Positions 52,306-61,768 are shown, counted from the first letter of the stretch. The stretch: DNA of 64,000 nucleotides from UBA2965 sp036526135 (GCA_036526135.1 DATCZA010000017.1:186001-250000); one strand, 5' to 3'. Notes: generated from the letters alone by a model not told the origin. Translations and numbers: made by a program.

Positions 52306-53154
52306 TTAGTGCTCTTCCATCACGTCGTGGGCCTGTGCCAGGTAAACCACCGTCAGGACCGCAAAGATGAAAGCCTGCAGGGTGATGATGAGGACGTGGA
52401 AGACCGCCCATCCCCACTGCAGCACGCCTCCCAGCAGCCCGTAGACGATGCCCGCCGGAAACAGCAGCGCGATGAGGATGAAGATCATCTCCCCCGCATA
52501 CATGTTGCCGAACAGTCGCAGGCCCAGAGAAAGCGGTTTGGCAATCAGGGTCACCCCCTCTAGAAACAGGTTCGCCGGCGCGGCCGCCTTGGGCAAGGGG
52601 TGGAAGGCCAGCTCGCCGAGGAAACCCCCGACACCTTTGCATTTGATGCTGTAGTAGATGATGAGGCCGAACACCGACCCGGCCATGGCCATGGTGATGT
52701 TCACGTCCGTGGTCGGAACGATCTTCATGTGGCTGATCCCCATGGCTGCGGCCAGCCCCGGGATCCAATCCACCGGGATCAGGTCCATCAGGTTCATGAG
52801 AAACACCCAGACGAAGACGGTGAGCGCCATGGGCGCGATCATGTCGTTCTTGTGGGTGAAGATGCTGTGGGTTATCTCGTCGATGAACTCGATGATGATC
52901 TCGACGAAGTTCTGCAGACCGCCCGGGACGCCGGACGTAGCCTTGCGCGCCGCGGTGTAGAAAACGGCCACGAAAACCAGGCCGAGCCCGATGGACCATC
53001 CCATGGAATCCACGTTGATGGCATTGAACCCCATGGCCGCCGCCTCCTGGGCGCTTTGGGCAAACCCCCAGGTGCCGTCAGGATGGCGACCGAACGTCAG
53101 GTTCGTCAGGTGATGCTGGATGTACTCCCCGGAGGTTACGGTTCCGCTCGACAT
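52306..53154 (-). CDS. atpB: ATP synthase F0 subunit a
   Basis: 282 residues, five to six membrane helices. The essential Arg is in LSLGLRLFGNMYAGE. An N-terminal extension of about 50 residues holds the YIQHHLTNL motif typical of gammaproteobacterial subunit a. ATG at 53154 is preferred over 53193 because it matches the family N-terminus. Confidence 0.95.
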   Translation of the reverse strand: MSSGTVTSGEYIQHHLTNLTFGRHPDGTWGFAQSAQEAAAMGFNAINVDSMGWSIGLGLVFVAVFYTAARKATSGVPGGLQNFVEIIIEFIDEITHSIFTHKNDMIAPMALTVFVWVFLMNLMDLIPVDWIPGLAAAMGISHMKIVPTTDVNITMAMAGSVFGLIIYYSIKCKGVGGFLGELAFHPLPKAAAPANLFLEGVTLIAKPLSLGLRLFGNMYAGEMIFILIALLFPAGIVYGLLGGVLQWGWAVFHVLIITLQAFIFAVLTVVYLAQAHDVMEEH

Positions 53155-53236
53155 GCTGCGTTGCTCTCGTCCCCAATGTCTGCCGAAGACCACGTCCCCG
53201 GCAATTTGACCAGCGCGTCAACAAACGCGCCGGCGT

Positions 53237-53581
53237 TCAGCGTGAAGTCGCTTTTCCCGCCAGGCTCGTTCCGCCAACCACGTGCGCCAGCTGCAGCACG
53301 CCGAAGGTGGCGAAGAAACCCAGAGGCCGCAACTCCATCGTCGCAAAGGCCAATCCCATCATGCCCACGGTGGCGACCACCTTCACGACCTCTGCCGCGA
53401 GGATCCTGGCTGCCGCCCGCTCGCGGCTGACGCGCCAGGCGAAGTAAGCGTTTGGCACGACGCTGACGATCGTAGCGGCCAGCGCCGCCACCGCTTCACG
53501 GGCGTCCCACGCCAGCGCTGCCAGCACCACCCCGAGCCCGGCGAGCGCCTGCAGCGCCACGGTTCGATACGGCACAGACAT
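53237..53581 (-). CDS. atpI: ATP synthase subunit I
   Basis: 114 residues, four short membrane helices; conserved VPNAYFAWR segment between helices 2 and 3. AtpI is not part of the final enzyme and may help c-ring assembly or Mg2+ supply. ATG at 53581 is chosen; an in-frame TTG at 53605 would add eight residues read through a leader hairpin. It is the first gene of atpIBEFHAGDC. Confidence 0.9.
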   Translation of the reverse strand: MSVPYRTVALQALAGLGVVLAALAWDAREAVAALAATIVSVVPNAYFAWRVSRERAAARILAAEVVKVVATVGMMGLAFATMELRPLGFFATFGVLQLAHVVGGTSLAGKATSR

Positions 53582-53587
53582 GTCCAC

Positions 53588-53603
53588 GTCAGGACAGCCT
53601 GAC
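53588..53603. promoter_or_regulatory. Perfect hairpin/palindrome just before atpI
   Basis: GTCAGG-ACAG-CCTGAC, six-base stem with a four-base loop, ends seven bases before the atpI ATG and lies about 28 bases past the -10. In RNA it would cover the ribosome binding site; in DNA it could be an operator. Confidence 0.5.
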
Positions 53604-53631
53604 AAACACCAACCCCCGAAAGGCGGCGCGT

Positions 53632-53660
53632 ATTATAGAGACGGGCCAGAGCGCGTTCAA
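53632..53660 (-). promoter_or_regulatory. Promoter of the atp operon
   Basis: Minus strand TTGAAC (53660-53655) and a perfect TATAAT (53637-53632) with an ideal 17-base spacer. Located between parB and atpI, 51 bases before the atpI ATG. It is the best sigma70 match for a long operon in the window. Confidence 0.75.
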
Positions 53661-53720
53661 TTAGCGTGATCCTGACAAAGCGGCCATTTCGAACGACGCG
53701 CATCTGAGCGGCGCCGGCGC

Positions 53721-54599
53721 CTACCTGATGTGACCGAGTATACCGTCGAGCTCCTCGAGCGATCCGTACCGAATGACGAGGCGACCTCGGCCCTTGGCAT
53801 TGCAGGAGATCGAAACCGGCGCGCCGATCTTCTCAGAGAGTTCGCGTTCCAGGTGCGCGGTGTCTGCATCGCGGACGGCCTCGGACGGGCGCCCGGGCCC
53901 CTTGCCCTGCTGCAGGCGCCTCACCAGCGCCTCGGTCTGGCGAACCGAAAGCCCCCGGGCGACCACGTCGTTGGCCGCGCGCTCCTGAACAACGCTGTCC
54001 AGCGACAACAAGGCGCGCGCATGGCCCATCTCGATCGCTCCTGCCACCAGCAGGTCCCGCACCGCAGGCCCCAGATTCAGCAGGCGCAGCAGGTTGGTCA
54101 CCGCAACGCGCGACTTGCCTACCGCATCGGCGACCTGCTGCTGGGTGAGGCCGAACTCGTCTCGCAGCCGCTGCAGGGCGTGGGCCTCTTCCAGCGGGTT
54201 GAGATCCTCGCGCTGGATGTTCTCGATGAGCGCCATGGCCGAAGCCTGCTCATCGCTAACATCACGAATCAGGGCCGGAATGGCGTCCAGGCCCGCAAGG
54301 CCGGCAGCACGCCACCGCCGCTCACCGGCGACGAGCTCGTATCCGCCCTGGGCTCGTCGTCTGACCACAACGGGCTGCATCACTCCCTGGGATCTGATGG
54401 AGGCGACCAGCTCGGCAAGGGCTTCCTCGTTGAAATCCCGGCGGGGCTGGTAGCGGTTCGGTACCACCTGGTCGAGCCCGATTTCGGCGACCTGAACGCC
54501 TTCGGGGATTCCAGGGCCCTTCTGACCCGCGCCCAGATCGGCCACAACCTCGCCCGACAACAGCGCGTCCAGACCTCTGCCCAGTCTCTTCTTGGTCAC
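53721..54599 (-). CDS. parB: Chromosome partitioning protein ParB
   Basis: 292 residues. N-terminal CTP-binding region with box I (ELVAGERRWRAAGLAG) and box II (ALIENIQREDLNPLEEAHAL), then the helix-turn-helix LTQQQVADAVGKSRVAVTN and a C-terminal dimer domain. It loads at parS and spreads. The start is GTG at 54599, ten bases after parA; the longer reading upstream lies inside parA. No parS-like 16-mer was found in the window. Confidence 0.95.
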   Translation of the reverse strand: MTKKRLGRGLDALLSGEVVADLGAGQKGPGIPEGVQVAEIGLDQVVPNRYQPRRDFNEEALAELVASIRSQGVMQPVVVRRRAQGGYELVAGERRWRAAGLAGLDAIPALIRDVSDEQASAMALIENIQREDLNPLEEAHALQRLRDEFGLTQQQVADAVGKSRVAVTNLLRLLNLGPAVRDLLVAGAIEMGHARALLSLDSVVQERAANDVVARGLSVRQTEALVRRLQQGKGPGRPSEAVRDADTAHLERELSEKIGAPVSISCNAKGRGRLVIRYGSLEELDGILGHIR

Positions 54600-54609
54600 G
54601 CGCAATTGC

Positions 54610-55386
54610 TCACGGGTCGTCGTCCTCTTCGTGCTTGCGCTTGATTTCCCCCGCAAGCGCCATGTAGGCCACCGCGCCCCGCGACTGCCGATCGTAGAGA
54701 ATGGCTGGAAGCCCGTGACTGGGCGCCTCTGCCAGCCGGACGTTCCGCGGGATCACTGTTCGGAACACCCGGTCGCCGAAATACTGGATCAGCTGCCGGG
54801 AAACGTCCCGCGTGAGGGCGTTGCGGGGATCATACATGGTTCGCAACAGGCCCTCTATGGACAGCGAGGGGTTGGCCTGCTGCCGGACGCCTTCGACCGT
54901 TTCGAGCAGAGCCGTCAGGCCCTCGAGGGCGTAGTACTCGCACTGCATGGGAATGAGCACGCCGTCAGCGGCGATCAGAGCGTTGAGGGTCAGTATGTTC
55001 AGCGATGGTGGGCAGTCGATGATGACGAAGTCGAAGCGCGCCGCATCCTCGGCCAACCGCCGCCGCATCCTGTGCTCGCGCTGCGGCTGGCTCAGCAGTT
55101 CCACCTCGGCGGCAGTGAGATCCGTGTTGGACGGCAGCAAGGCGTAGCCGCTGGCGCATCGCTGCAGGACGTCGTCCAGCGGGACCTCCTCCATCAACCA
55201 GTGGTAAATGCTGCGCTCAAGCCCACCCTTTTCCACACCAGAGCCCATGGTGGCATTGCCCTGGGGATCCAGGTCGATGAGAAGAACCCGGGAGCCGGAA
55301 AGCGCAAGGGATGCGCTCAGGTTCACGCTGGTGGTGGTCTTGCCGACCCCCCCTTTCTGATTCGCAACCGCGATGATCCTCGTCAC
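54610..55386 (-). CDS. parA: Chromosome partitioning ATPase ParA
   Basis: 258 residues, deviant Walker A ATPase: IIAVANQKGGVGKTTTSVNL at the N-terminus, DLDPQGNATMG, and IIDCPPSLNILTLNALIAAD. No N-terminal HTH, so it is the chromosomal Soj type. The start is GTG at 55386, overlapping the rsmG stop by four bases. Partner of ParB. Confidence 0.96.
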   Translation of the reverse strand: MTRIIAVANQKGGVGKTTTSVNLSASLALSGSRVLLIDLDPQGNATMGSGVEKGGLERSIYHWLMEEVPLDDVLQRCASGYALLPSNTDLTAAEVELLSQPQREHRMRRRLAEDAARFDFVIIDCPPSLNILTLNALIAADGVLIPMQCEYYALEGLTALLETVEGVRQQANPSLSIEGLLRTMYDPRNALTRDVSRQLIQYFGDRVFRTVIPRNVRLAEAPSHGLPAILYDRQSRGAVAYMALAGEIKRKHEEDDDP

Positions 55387-56027
55387 GCAGCGGCCTCGAT
55401 GACGATCACCTCGTGGGGCCCTGCGTTGCCAGGAACTGCCACCCGCTCGGCGAGAACGCTACCGGCGTCGGGCACGTCGGCGGCAAGGGTTGCGCCTTCC
55501 CCGGAGCCTGCCGTCCGGCTCATGCAGACCAACCTTCCCCCCGGACGAACCAGGTGCCCGGCAATACGCCACAGCTCGGCAGGTCCGGCCACCGCCCGGG
55601 CAACCACACAAGCGAACGATTGCTCCAGGGCGGCGGCGTCCCCGGCAAACACGCTCACGTTCGAAAGGCCTAGACGCATCGCCGCCTGCTCGACAAACCG
55701 CGCCTTGCGCGCCGACCGGTCAGCCAGCAGGAATTCGCGTTCCGGATGGGCGATGGCCAGAGGGATTCCAGGCAGGCCGGCCCCCGAGCCGAGGTCCAGA
55801 GTAGTCTCCCCGCCCAGCCATGGCGAGATGCTCAGACTGTCGAGGAGGTGGCGGGATACCAACCGAGGAACATCCCGCCGCGAGATCAGGTTGAACTTGT
55901 CATTCCATCGGCGCAGGAGATCGGCGTAGGCAACGAGCTTTTCCACCTGGCAGGCCGATAGGGTCATTCCCAGCTCGGCGGCGCCCCCCCGCAGCTCCTC
56001 GGCGATCGCCTCAGCCACCGGAACCAC
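55383..56027 (-). CDS. rsmG: 16S rRNA (guanine(527)-N7)-methyltransferase RsmG
   Basis: 214 residues from GTG 56027. Methyltransferase motif LDLGSGAGLPGIPLAI (about 72) follows the RsmG signature LLRRWNDKFNLISRRD...RHLLDSL. It methylates G527 of 16S rRNA; loss gives low-level streptomycin resistance in E. coli. The start is uncertain: ATG 56060 would overlap mnmG by 50 bases, while GTG 56027 overlaps by 17 and has GGAAG upstream. It lies in the conserved mnmG-rsmG-parA-parB run. Confidence 0.93.
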   Translation of the reverse strand: MVPVAEAIAEELRGGAAELGMTLSACQVEKLVAYADLLRRWNDKFNLISRRDVPRLVSRHLLDSLSISPWLGGETTLDLGSGAGLPGIPLAIAHPEREFLLADRSARKARFVEQAAMRLGLSNVSVFAGDAAALEQSFACVVARAVAGPAELWRIAGHLVRPGGRLVCMSRTAGSGEGATLAADVPDAGSVLAERVAVPGNAGPHEVIVIEAAA

Positions 56028-57948
56028 GCGCCGGCTCGTCTTCCGGGGCGGCGACAGCACCTGTAGCCCGGGCTCTTCGGGCGTGCACCAGCAGAACGGA
56101 CAGGCCGGCCGCCGTCATTCCGGGGATACGCGCAGCGCGAGCAAGCGTCGAGGGTCGAGCCTCGGTCAGCTTCTGCTTGAGCTCTGCGGAAAGCCCTTCG
56201 ATACCGGCGAAGTCCAGGCCTTCGTCGAGCTTGAGGCCCTCGTGCCGACGGATTCTGGCAATCTCTTCTTCCTGGCGCGCAATGTAGCCCTCGTACTTAG
56301 CTTCCACCTCCACCTGCGCCAGCACCTGGCCGTCGAGGTCCCCATCCTGCAGGTCCAGGACATCCCCAAGGAGACCGACCAACGCGGCGATGCCCACGCC
56401 CGGACGCTTGAGATAGGTGATGAGCGTTTGATCTCGAGTCATCCGCTCACCGGTGAGGCTGGCGAGCCGGTCAGCCACCTCCGACCCCGCGATTACGTTG
56501 CGGGTCGCCATCCGCCCGTGGACGCGCTCGACCCGCTCACGCTTCGTGGTGTACGCATCCCAGCGCTTTTCGCCCACGAGCCCCAGATCCCGGCCTACCG
56601 GGGTGAGGCGATGGTCCGCGTTGTCTTCGCGAAGCCTCAGCCGGAACTCCGCCCGGCTGGTGAACATCCGATAGGGCTCCTTGGTGCCCATGTTCACCAG
56701 ATCATCCACCAGAACGCCCAGATAGGCCTCGTCGCGGCGGGGACACCAGGGCGCCCGGCCGGCCACCTTGAGCGCCGCGTTCGTTCCGGCGAGCAGGCCC
56801 TGAGCCGCCGCCTCCTCGTATCCGGTGGTGCCGTTGATCTGACCGGCGAAAAACAGCCCTTCCAGCGCCTTCGTCTCCAGCGAGTAATGCAGGTCCCGGG
56901 GGTCGAAAAAGTCGTACTCGATGGCATAGCCCGGCCGCGTGATGTGGGCCCGCTCGAATCCGGCGATGCTGCGCACCAGGGCGACCTGCACATCGAACGG
57001 CAGGCTCGTGGAGATCCCGTTGGGGTAGAGCTCGTGAGTGTCCAGCCCTTCCGGCTCGACGAATATCTGATGTTCAGTTCGCTCCGAGAACCGCACGACC
57101 TTGTCCTCGATACTCGGACAGTATCGCGGCCCAACGCCTTCGATGACCCCGGTGTAGAGAGGTGAGCGATCCAGCGCCGCGCGAATAAGGGAGTGGGTCC
57201 GATCGTTGGTATGGGTGACGTGGCAACTGACCTGACGGGGGTGATCGTCGGGGGAGCCGAGAAAAGACAGGCAGGGGATCGGCTCATCCCCAGGCTGCTC
57301 GGCCATCACCGAGAAATCCACGGAGCGGGCGTCGATTCGCGGGGGGGTACCCGTCTTCAGCCGGTCCACGCGGAACGGCAGCGCGCGCAGACGCTCCGCC
57401 AGCGCGTTGGACGGTGCATCTCCCGCTCGGCCGCCGGGGTGATTGTCCAGGCCGATGTGAATACGGCCGCCGAGAAACGTCCCCGTCGTCAGCACAACAC
57501 AGGGCGCCCGGAATTCCAGGCCGATCTGGGTGACCACACCACGGACCGAGCCGTCTTCGACAATCAGATCCACCACCGACTGCTGGAAGAGGTAAAGGTT
57601 CTCCTGGGCCTCTAACAGCTCCCGGATGGCTTGTCGGTAAAGGGCCCTGTCCGCCTGGGCGCGGGTGGCCCTGACGGCTGGCCCCTTGCTGGAGTTGAGG
57701 ATTCGGAACTGTATGCCGGCGCGATCGGCGGCTTTGGCCATGATCCCGTCCAGCGCGTCAATCTCCCGGACGAGGTGGGACTTGCCTATTCCACCAATGG
57801 CCGGATTGCACGACATCTGCCCGATGGTTTCGATGCTCTGGGTGAGCAGCAGAGTCCGGGCCCCCACCCGGGCTGCCGCAGCGGCAGCTTCGGCGCCGGC
57901 ATGGCCGGCACCAATGACGATCACGTCGAACGACTCGGGAAACTGCAA
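56011..57948 (-). CDS. mnmG: tRNA uridine-5-carboxymethylaminomethyl modification enzyme MnmG (GidA)
   Basis: 645 residues. FAD-binding VIVIGAGHAGAEAAAAAAR at the N-terminus; GidA signatures GGIGKSHLVREIDALDG and TGTPPRIDARSVDF; C-terminal helical domain that contacts MnmE. With MnmE it modifies wobble uridines of tRNA. The C-terminal 20 residues are Ala/Arg/Gly-rich and variable. It is upstream of rsmG and 73 bases beyond mnmE on the same strand. Confidence 0.97.
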   Translation of the reverse strand: MQFPESFDVIVIGAGHAGAEAAAAAARVGARTLLLTQSIETIGQMSCNPAIGGIGKSHLVREIDALDGIMAKAADRAGIQFRILNSSKGPAVRATRAQADRALYRQAIRELLEAQENLYLFQQSVVDLIVEDGSVRGVVTQIGLEFRAPCVVLTTGTFLGGRIHIGLDNHPGGRAGDAPSNALAERLRALPFRVDRLKTGTPPRIDARSVDFSVMAEQPGDEPIPCLSFLGSPDDHPRQVSCHVTHTNDRTHSLIRAALDRSPLYTGVIEGVGPRYCPSIEDKVVRFSERTEHQIFVEPEGLDTHELYPNGISTSLPFDVQVALVRSIAGFERAHITRPGYAIEYDFFDPRDLHYSLETKALEGLFFAGQINGTTGYEEAAAQGLLAGTNAALKVAGRAPWCPRRDEAYLGVLVDDLVNMGTKEPYRMFTSRAEFRLRLREDNADHRLTPVGRDLGLVGEKRWDAYTTKRERVERVHGRMATRNVIAGSEVADRLASLTGERMTRDQTLITYLKRPGVGIAALVGLLGDVLDLQDGDLDGQVLAQVEVEAKYEGYIARQEEEIARIRRHEGLKLDEGLDFAGIEGLSAELKQKLTEARPSTLARAARIPGMTAAGLSVLLVHARRARATGAVAAPEDEPARGSGG

Positions 57949-58021
57949 AGCTAATATCCGCCAGGTTGCAAGCCCGCGAAGTATAAGTACTCGGATTCCG
58001 ATTGGAAGGGCGCGGCCGGGG

Positions 58022-59392
58022 CTACTTGCCGATGCAGAAGCTCGAGAAAATTTCGCCGAGCAGGTCGTCGGCCGTAATGCCGCCCAGCAGAGTGCCGAGT
58101 TCGGTGTGCACGCCGCGAAGCTCTTCCGCCACGAGCTCGCCCCCGTCGGCCGAAGCAGCCAGACCAGCGGCTCGCGCCAGGCCCGCAGCAGCAGCTTGCA
58201 GCGCCAGCAGGTGCCTTTGCCGGGCAGTGAAGGTTCCCGCGTGCTCGGTGTAGCCGACGGCAGCGAGAATCTGGGCGCGAAGCTCGTCGATACCGTCTCC
58301 GGTGAGCGCAGAAACCCTGACCACGGGCAGGGGTTCGCCCGTCAATGGCCCAGGTGGCGCGCTTGTCCGGTCAATCTTGTTGTGCACCTGAATGACGGGG
58401 ATCTCCTGCGACGCTTCGGGCAGCTCAATCGAACATTCGTTCGGGTCGGTAACGTCGGTGACCACCAGGATCAGATCTGCCGAGCGCGCCTGATCCTCTG
58501 CCCGCCGAACGCCTTCGCGTTCCACCGGGTCATCGGTGGTTCGCAAACCCGCCGTGTCCACCACCGTGACCGGTATGCCTGCGAGCTCGAGGTCGGCGCG
58601 CACGAGATCGCGCGTGGTCCCGGGAATGTCGGTCACGATGGCCCGGTCCTCTCCGGCCAGCGCGTTCAGCAGACTCGACTTACCCACGTTGGGCGCGCCG
58701 AGAAGCGCTATGGTGACTCCGTCCCGAAGCAGAACGCCCTGCCGGGAATCCCGGATCAGATCGTCGACGTCAGCCAGGATGGCCGTGATCCGGGCAGCAA
58801 TGTCGCCTTCGCTGAGAAAATCCACTTCTTCCTCCGGAAAGTCGATGGCCGCTTCCACGTACATCCGCACACCGAGTACCGCTTCATCTATCTTCCGGAC
58901 CCTCTCGGAGAAAACGCCCTGGAGGCTGCGCACGGCCCCGCGAGCGGCTGCCGTGGACGAGCTGGAAATCAGATCGGCAATGGCCTCGGCCTGAGCAAGA
59001 TCCATCTTGCCGTTCAGATAGGCCCGTTCGGAGAACTCCCCGGGGCGTGCCTGCCGGGCCCCTGCCTCCAGCACGATACCAAGGACCATCTGCACGACTA
59101 CCGGCCCGCCGTGCCCCTGCAGCTCCACCACGTCCTCTCCTGTAAAGGAGGCCGGTCCGGCAAAGTAGAGAACGATGCCGTCATCGACGACCTCACCCTG
59201 GGCGTTTCGGAACCTGCAATAGAAGGCCTCGCGTGGGTGGAGGCTACGGGCCGAGACCGTCTCTCCGATGGCGCGGGCTCGGGGCCCGGAGATTCGCACG
59301 ATGCCCACGCCCCCGGAACCGACAGGCGTCGCCACGGCCGCGATCGTGTCGACGTCCAGGCCGAGAGAGTCAGCTTTTGGCGGCGTAGGCAC
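58022..59392 (-). CDS. mnmE: tRNA modification GTPase MnmE (TrmE)
   Basis: 456 residues. N-terminal folate-binding domain (DTIAAVATPVGSGGVGIVRI), helical domain, inserted G domain (G1 LGAPNVGKSSLLNAL, G2/G3 TTRDLVRADLE and DTAGLR, G4 HNKID), and C-terminal FCIGK, whose Cys is catalytic. The start is GTG at 59392, overlapping the yidC end by 23 bases. Partner of MnmG, the next gene. Confidence 0.97.
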   Translation of the reverse strand: MPTPPKADSLGLDVDTIAAVATPVGSGGVGIVRISGPRARAIGETVSARSLHPREAFYCRFRNAQGEVVDDGIVLYFAGPASFTGEDVVELQGHGGPVVVQMVLGIVLEAGARQARPGEFSERAYLNGKMDLAQAEAIADLISSSSTAAARGAVRSLQGVFSERVRKIDEAVLGVRMYVEAAIDFPEEEVDFLSEGDIAARITAILADVDDLIRDSRQGVLLRDGVTIALLGAPNVGKSSLLNALAGEDRAIVTDIPGTTRDLVRADLELAGIPVTVVDTAGLRTTDDPVEREGVRRAEDQARSADLILVVTDVTDPNECSIELPEASQEIPVIQVHNKIDRTSAPPGPLTGEPLPVVRVSALTGDGIDELRAQILAAVGYTEHAGTFTARQRHLLALQAAAAGLARAAGLAASADGGELVAEELRGVHTELGTLLGGITADDLLGEIFSSFCIGK

Positions 59393-61100
59393 GCTCCGTC
59401 TGCCTTATGACGTACCACTGCTGGGCGATGGACAGCACGCTGTTGACGAGCCAGTAGAGCACCAGCCCGGCCGGGAAGAAGAGAAACAGCACGGTGAACA
59501 TGATGGGCATGAGCCGCATCATGCGGACCTGCATGGGATCACCGACCGCGGGGCTCAGCAGCTGCTGCAGATACATGCTCGCGCCCATCAGAAGAGGCAG
59601 GACGAAATACTTGTCCATGGCCGCGAGGTCGTTGATCCAGAGGGCAAAGGGCGCCTGTCTGAGCTCCACACTCTCGAAAAGCACCCAGTACAGAGCGATG
59701 AATATGGGCATGGGCAGGAGCATGGGAAGGCATCCACCCAACGGGTTGACCTTCTCTTTCTTATATAGGGCCATCATCTCCTGGGACAGCTTCTGACGGT
59801 CGTCCGCATGCCTCTCCTGCAACCGTTTCATCTGAGGGGCAACGCGCCGCATGTTCGCCATGGACTTGTAGCTCGTTGCCGAGAGCGGGTAGAGCACCAG
59901 CTTGACCAGCAGGGTGAGCAGAATGATGGCGACTCCCCAGTTCCCGACGAAACCGTGCAGCCAGTCGAGGAGGTAGAAGAGAGGGACTGCCAACCACCAG
60001 AGAAACCCGTAGTCCACGGTGAGATTAAGATTTTCAGCGATCTCTTCCAGGCGCTTCTGATCCTTGGGGCCCACATACAGGCTGGCCGCCCACTCGCCCA
60101 AGGCCCCGCTGGCCACCTGGCTAACCGGGCTGGAAAATCCGAACATGTAGGTGCCATCGGGTCGGCGTTGACCGTAGTAACTGTTGGTTTCCTCCGGGTT
60201 GGCTATCCAGGCGCTCAAGAAGTAGTGCTGCAGGAAGGCCACCCAACCGCCCTGCTCGGTGGTCCGGAAGCGGCCTTCGTCGAGATCGTCGAAATCGAGC
60301 TTCTCGTAGCGGTTCTCTGCGGTGGTGAACGCAGCCCCCAGATAGGGCTGGGGTCCGAGAGCAATCGAGGTATCCACGTACGGCTCTTTGCGATCCCGTT
60401 TGAGCTGGCCGAACATCCGAGCCGAGATGGTGCGCCCGGTCAGGTTTCTAACCTGGTAGGACACTTCCATGAGGTAGTCGTCGCTTCTGAACATGTAGCG
60501 CTTGGCGACCTCGAGACCGTCCCGGAGCGTCGAGAGCTCCACTACGAGCTCCCCCGCCTCCAGGGTGTAGCTCTGAGCCTGGGTGGCATACAGCGGTCGA
60601 TCGCCGCCCGCATCGATGCCGTCCGGGCCGATGAGCCCGCTCTGCGCCACATAGGTGCGATCGAGCCCGTTGTCGAGCAGCACGAACGGGACGTCGGGCC
60701 GATCCAGGTCCACGGGAAACTTGGGCAACGCGACGCGCACCACGTCCCCGCCCAGCCGGTCGATCCAGACGTGCAGCAACGGCGTCCTGACGACGACGAG
60801 CCGTTCCCCGATGTCCGGCATCGGCACGCTGAGGGCCGGCTGGGTTTCAGCACCGTCTTGACCGATCAACGATTCGTCCGGGATGTCGGATGGTCCCGTA
60901 CCCGCAGGGAGTTCCGCGCCAACAGGCAAATCCGGCGCGGCCGTCAGCGCAGGCTCCGCAGCGGATGGCGAGGGTTCGGCCGCGTAGTCGGGAGCAGCAG
61001 GACGCTGCATGTAATCCTCGTTCCACTGCAGGATGAGCAGGTAACCCACCACCCCCAGCGCGATGAGGAGAACGATCCTGAGGACTTCCGTTGGCAGCAT
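59370..61100 (-). CDS. yidC: Membrane protein insertase YidC
   Basis: 576 residues. N-terminal helix (about 7-24), a large periplasmic domain (about 60-360), and the conserved five-helix insertase core from about 370 (WLHGFVGNWGVAIILLTLLV, then KVNPLGGCLPMLLPMPIFIA). It inserts proteins alone or with Sec. The stretch 28-75 is Pro/Ala/Ser-rich. It lies 6 bases after yidD and overlaps mnmE. Confidence 0.97.
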   Translation of the reverse strand: MLPTEVLRIVLLIALGVVGYLLILQWNEDYMQRPAAPDYAAEPSPSAAEPALTAAPDLPVGAELPAGTGPSDIPDESLIGQDGAETQPALSVPMPDIGERLVVVRTPLLHVWIDRLGGDVVRVALPKFPVDLDRPDVPFVLLDNGLDRTYVAQSGLIGPDGIDAGGDRPLYATQAQSYTLEAGELVVELSTLRDGLEVAKRYMFRSDDYLMEVSYQVRNLTGRTISARMFGQLKRDRKEPYVDTSIALGPQPYLGAAFTTAENRYEKLDFDDLDEGRFRTTEQGGWVAFLQHYFLSAWIANPEETNSYYGQRRPDGTYMFGFSSPVSQVASGALGEWAASLYVGPKDQKRLEEIAENLNLTVDYGFLWWLAVPLFYLLDWLHGFVGNWGVAIILLTLLVKLVLYPLSATSYKSMANMRRVAPQMKRLQERHADDRQKLSQEMMALYKKEKVNPLGGCLPMLLPMPIFIALYWVLFESVELRQAPFALWINDLAAMDKYFVLPLLMGASMYLQQLLSPAVGDPMQVRMMRLMPIMFTVLFLFFPAGLVLYWLVNSVLSIAQQWYVIRQTERAYAAKS

Positions 61101-61106
61101 GGCTGA

Positions 61107-61349
61107 TCAACCCTCCTCTTGGGTCGGAACCAGATCGACGCCGCCGGGATGAAACGGGTGGCAGCGCCCCAGCCTTCGCGCGGCAAGGACGGAGCCCCGG
61201 ACGGCGCCGAACTCTTCAATGGCCTCGTGGGCGTAGTGAGAGCAGGTGGGGTAGAAGCGGCACTGGCGCCCCAGGTACGGACTCAACGTCCACTGATACA
61301 CACGGATGCCCGCCTGAAGCAAGCGGCGCGGTGCGTTGCGAAGCATCAT
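61107..61349 (-). CDS. yidD: Membrane protein insertion efficiency factor YidD
   Basis: 80 residues. YQWTLSPYLGRQCRFYPTCS and HYAHEAIEEFG are the family hallmark with conserved Cys; the C-terminus RLGRCHPFHPGGVDLVP follows. It is a small membrane-associated helper of YidC. Its ATG overlaps the rnpA stop (ATGA). Confidence 0.95.
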   Translation of the reverse strand: MMLRNAPRRLLQAGIRVYQWTLSPYLGRQCRFYPTCSHYAHEAIEEFGAVRGSVLAARRLGRCHPFHPGGVDLVPTQEEG

Positions 61350-61768
61350 CTTTTTTGCACCTCCGACTCAAACAGCCTCGCAAGATGGGCGCGAAGCTCT
61401 CGGTTCTCCAGCTCAGCCATCACCAGAATGACCATGTCCATGTCGGCCAGCTCTGCGTGGCGTCGACGAAACTCGTCCCTGATCACGCGCTTCATTCGGT
61501 TGCGTTCGTGGGCCCTGCCGACGGCCCGCTTGCCGACTATCATCCCCAGGCGGGCGCCCTGCATTGTATTCGCTACCGCCGTCAGCCGTAACGGCCCGCT
61601 CCGGCGGCGCACCTCGGCGTTCTTCAGGACGCGGTCGAAGTCCCGCGATCTGGTTAGCCGGCGCCTTCGCGGAAATGAGTGGATCGAAGCAGCTGCGCGA
61701 TCGCCTGCCTCAGACGGAGAGGCGTTTGCGACCTTTGGCGCGCCTCGCGTTGATGACCTGGCGGCCAC
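61346..61768 (-). CDS. rnpA: Ribonuclease P protein component
   Basis: 140 residues. The conserved part begins FPRRRRLTRSRDFDRVL (about 32) and includes the RNA-binding RNR motif AHERNRMKRVIRDEF. It is the protein cofactor of RNase P. The only ATG/GTG/TTG start upstream of the conserved part is GTG at 61768, which lies inside rpmH and gives 59 bases of overlap and about 30 extra N-terminal residues read in another frame. A non-standard start (such as ATC nearer the core) is the alternative. Confidence 0.9.
   Translation of the reverse strand: MAARSSTRGAPKVANASPSEAGDRAAASIHSFPRRRRLTRSRDFDRVLKNAEVRRRSGPLRLTAVANTMQGARLGMIVGKRAVGRAHERNRMKRVIRDEFRRRHAELADMDMVILVMAELENRELRAHLARLFESEVQKR

Noticed and set aside
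53709..53720. GC palindrome GGCGCCGGCGCC after parB as a terminator
   Set aside because: It is self-complementary without room for a loop and has no T tract.
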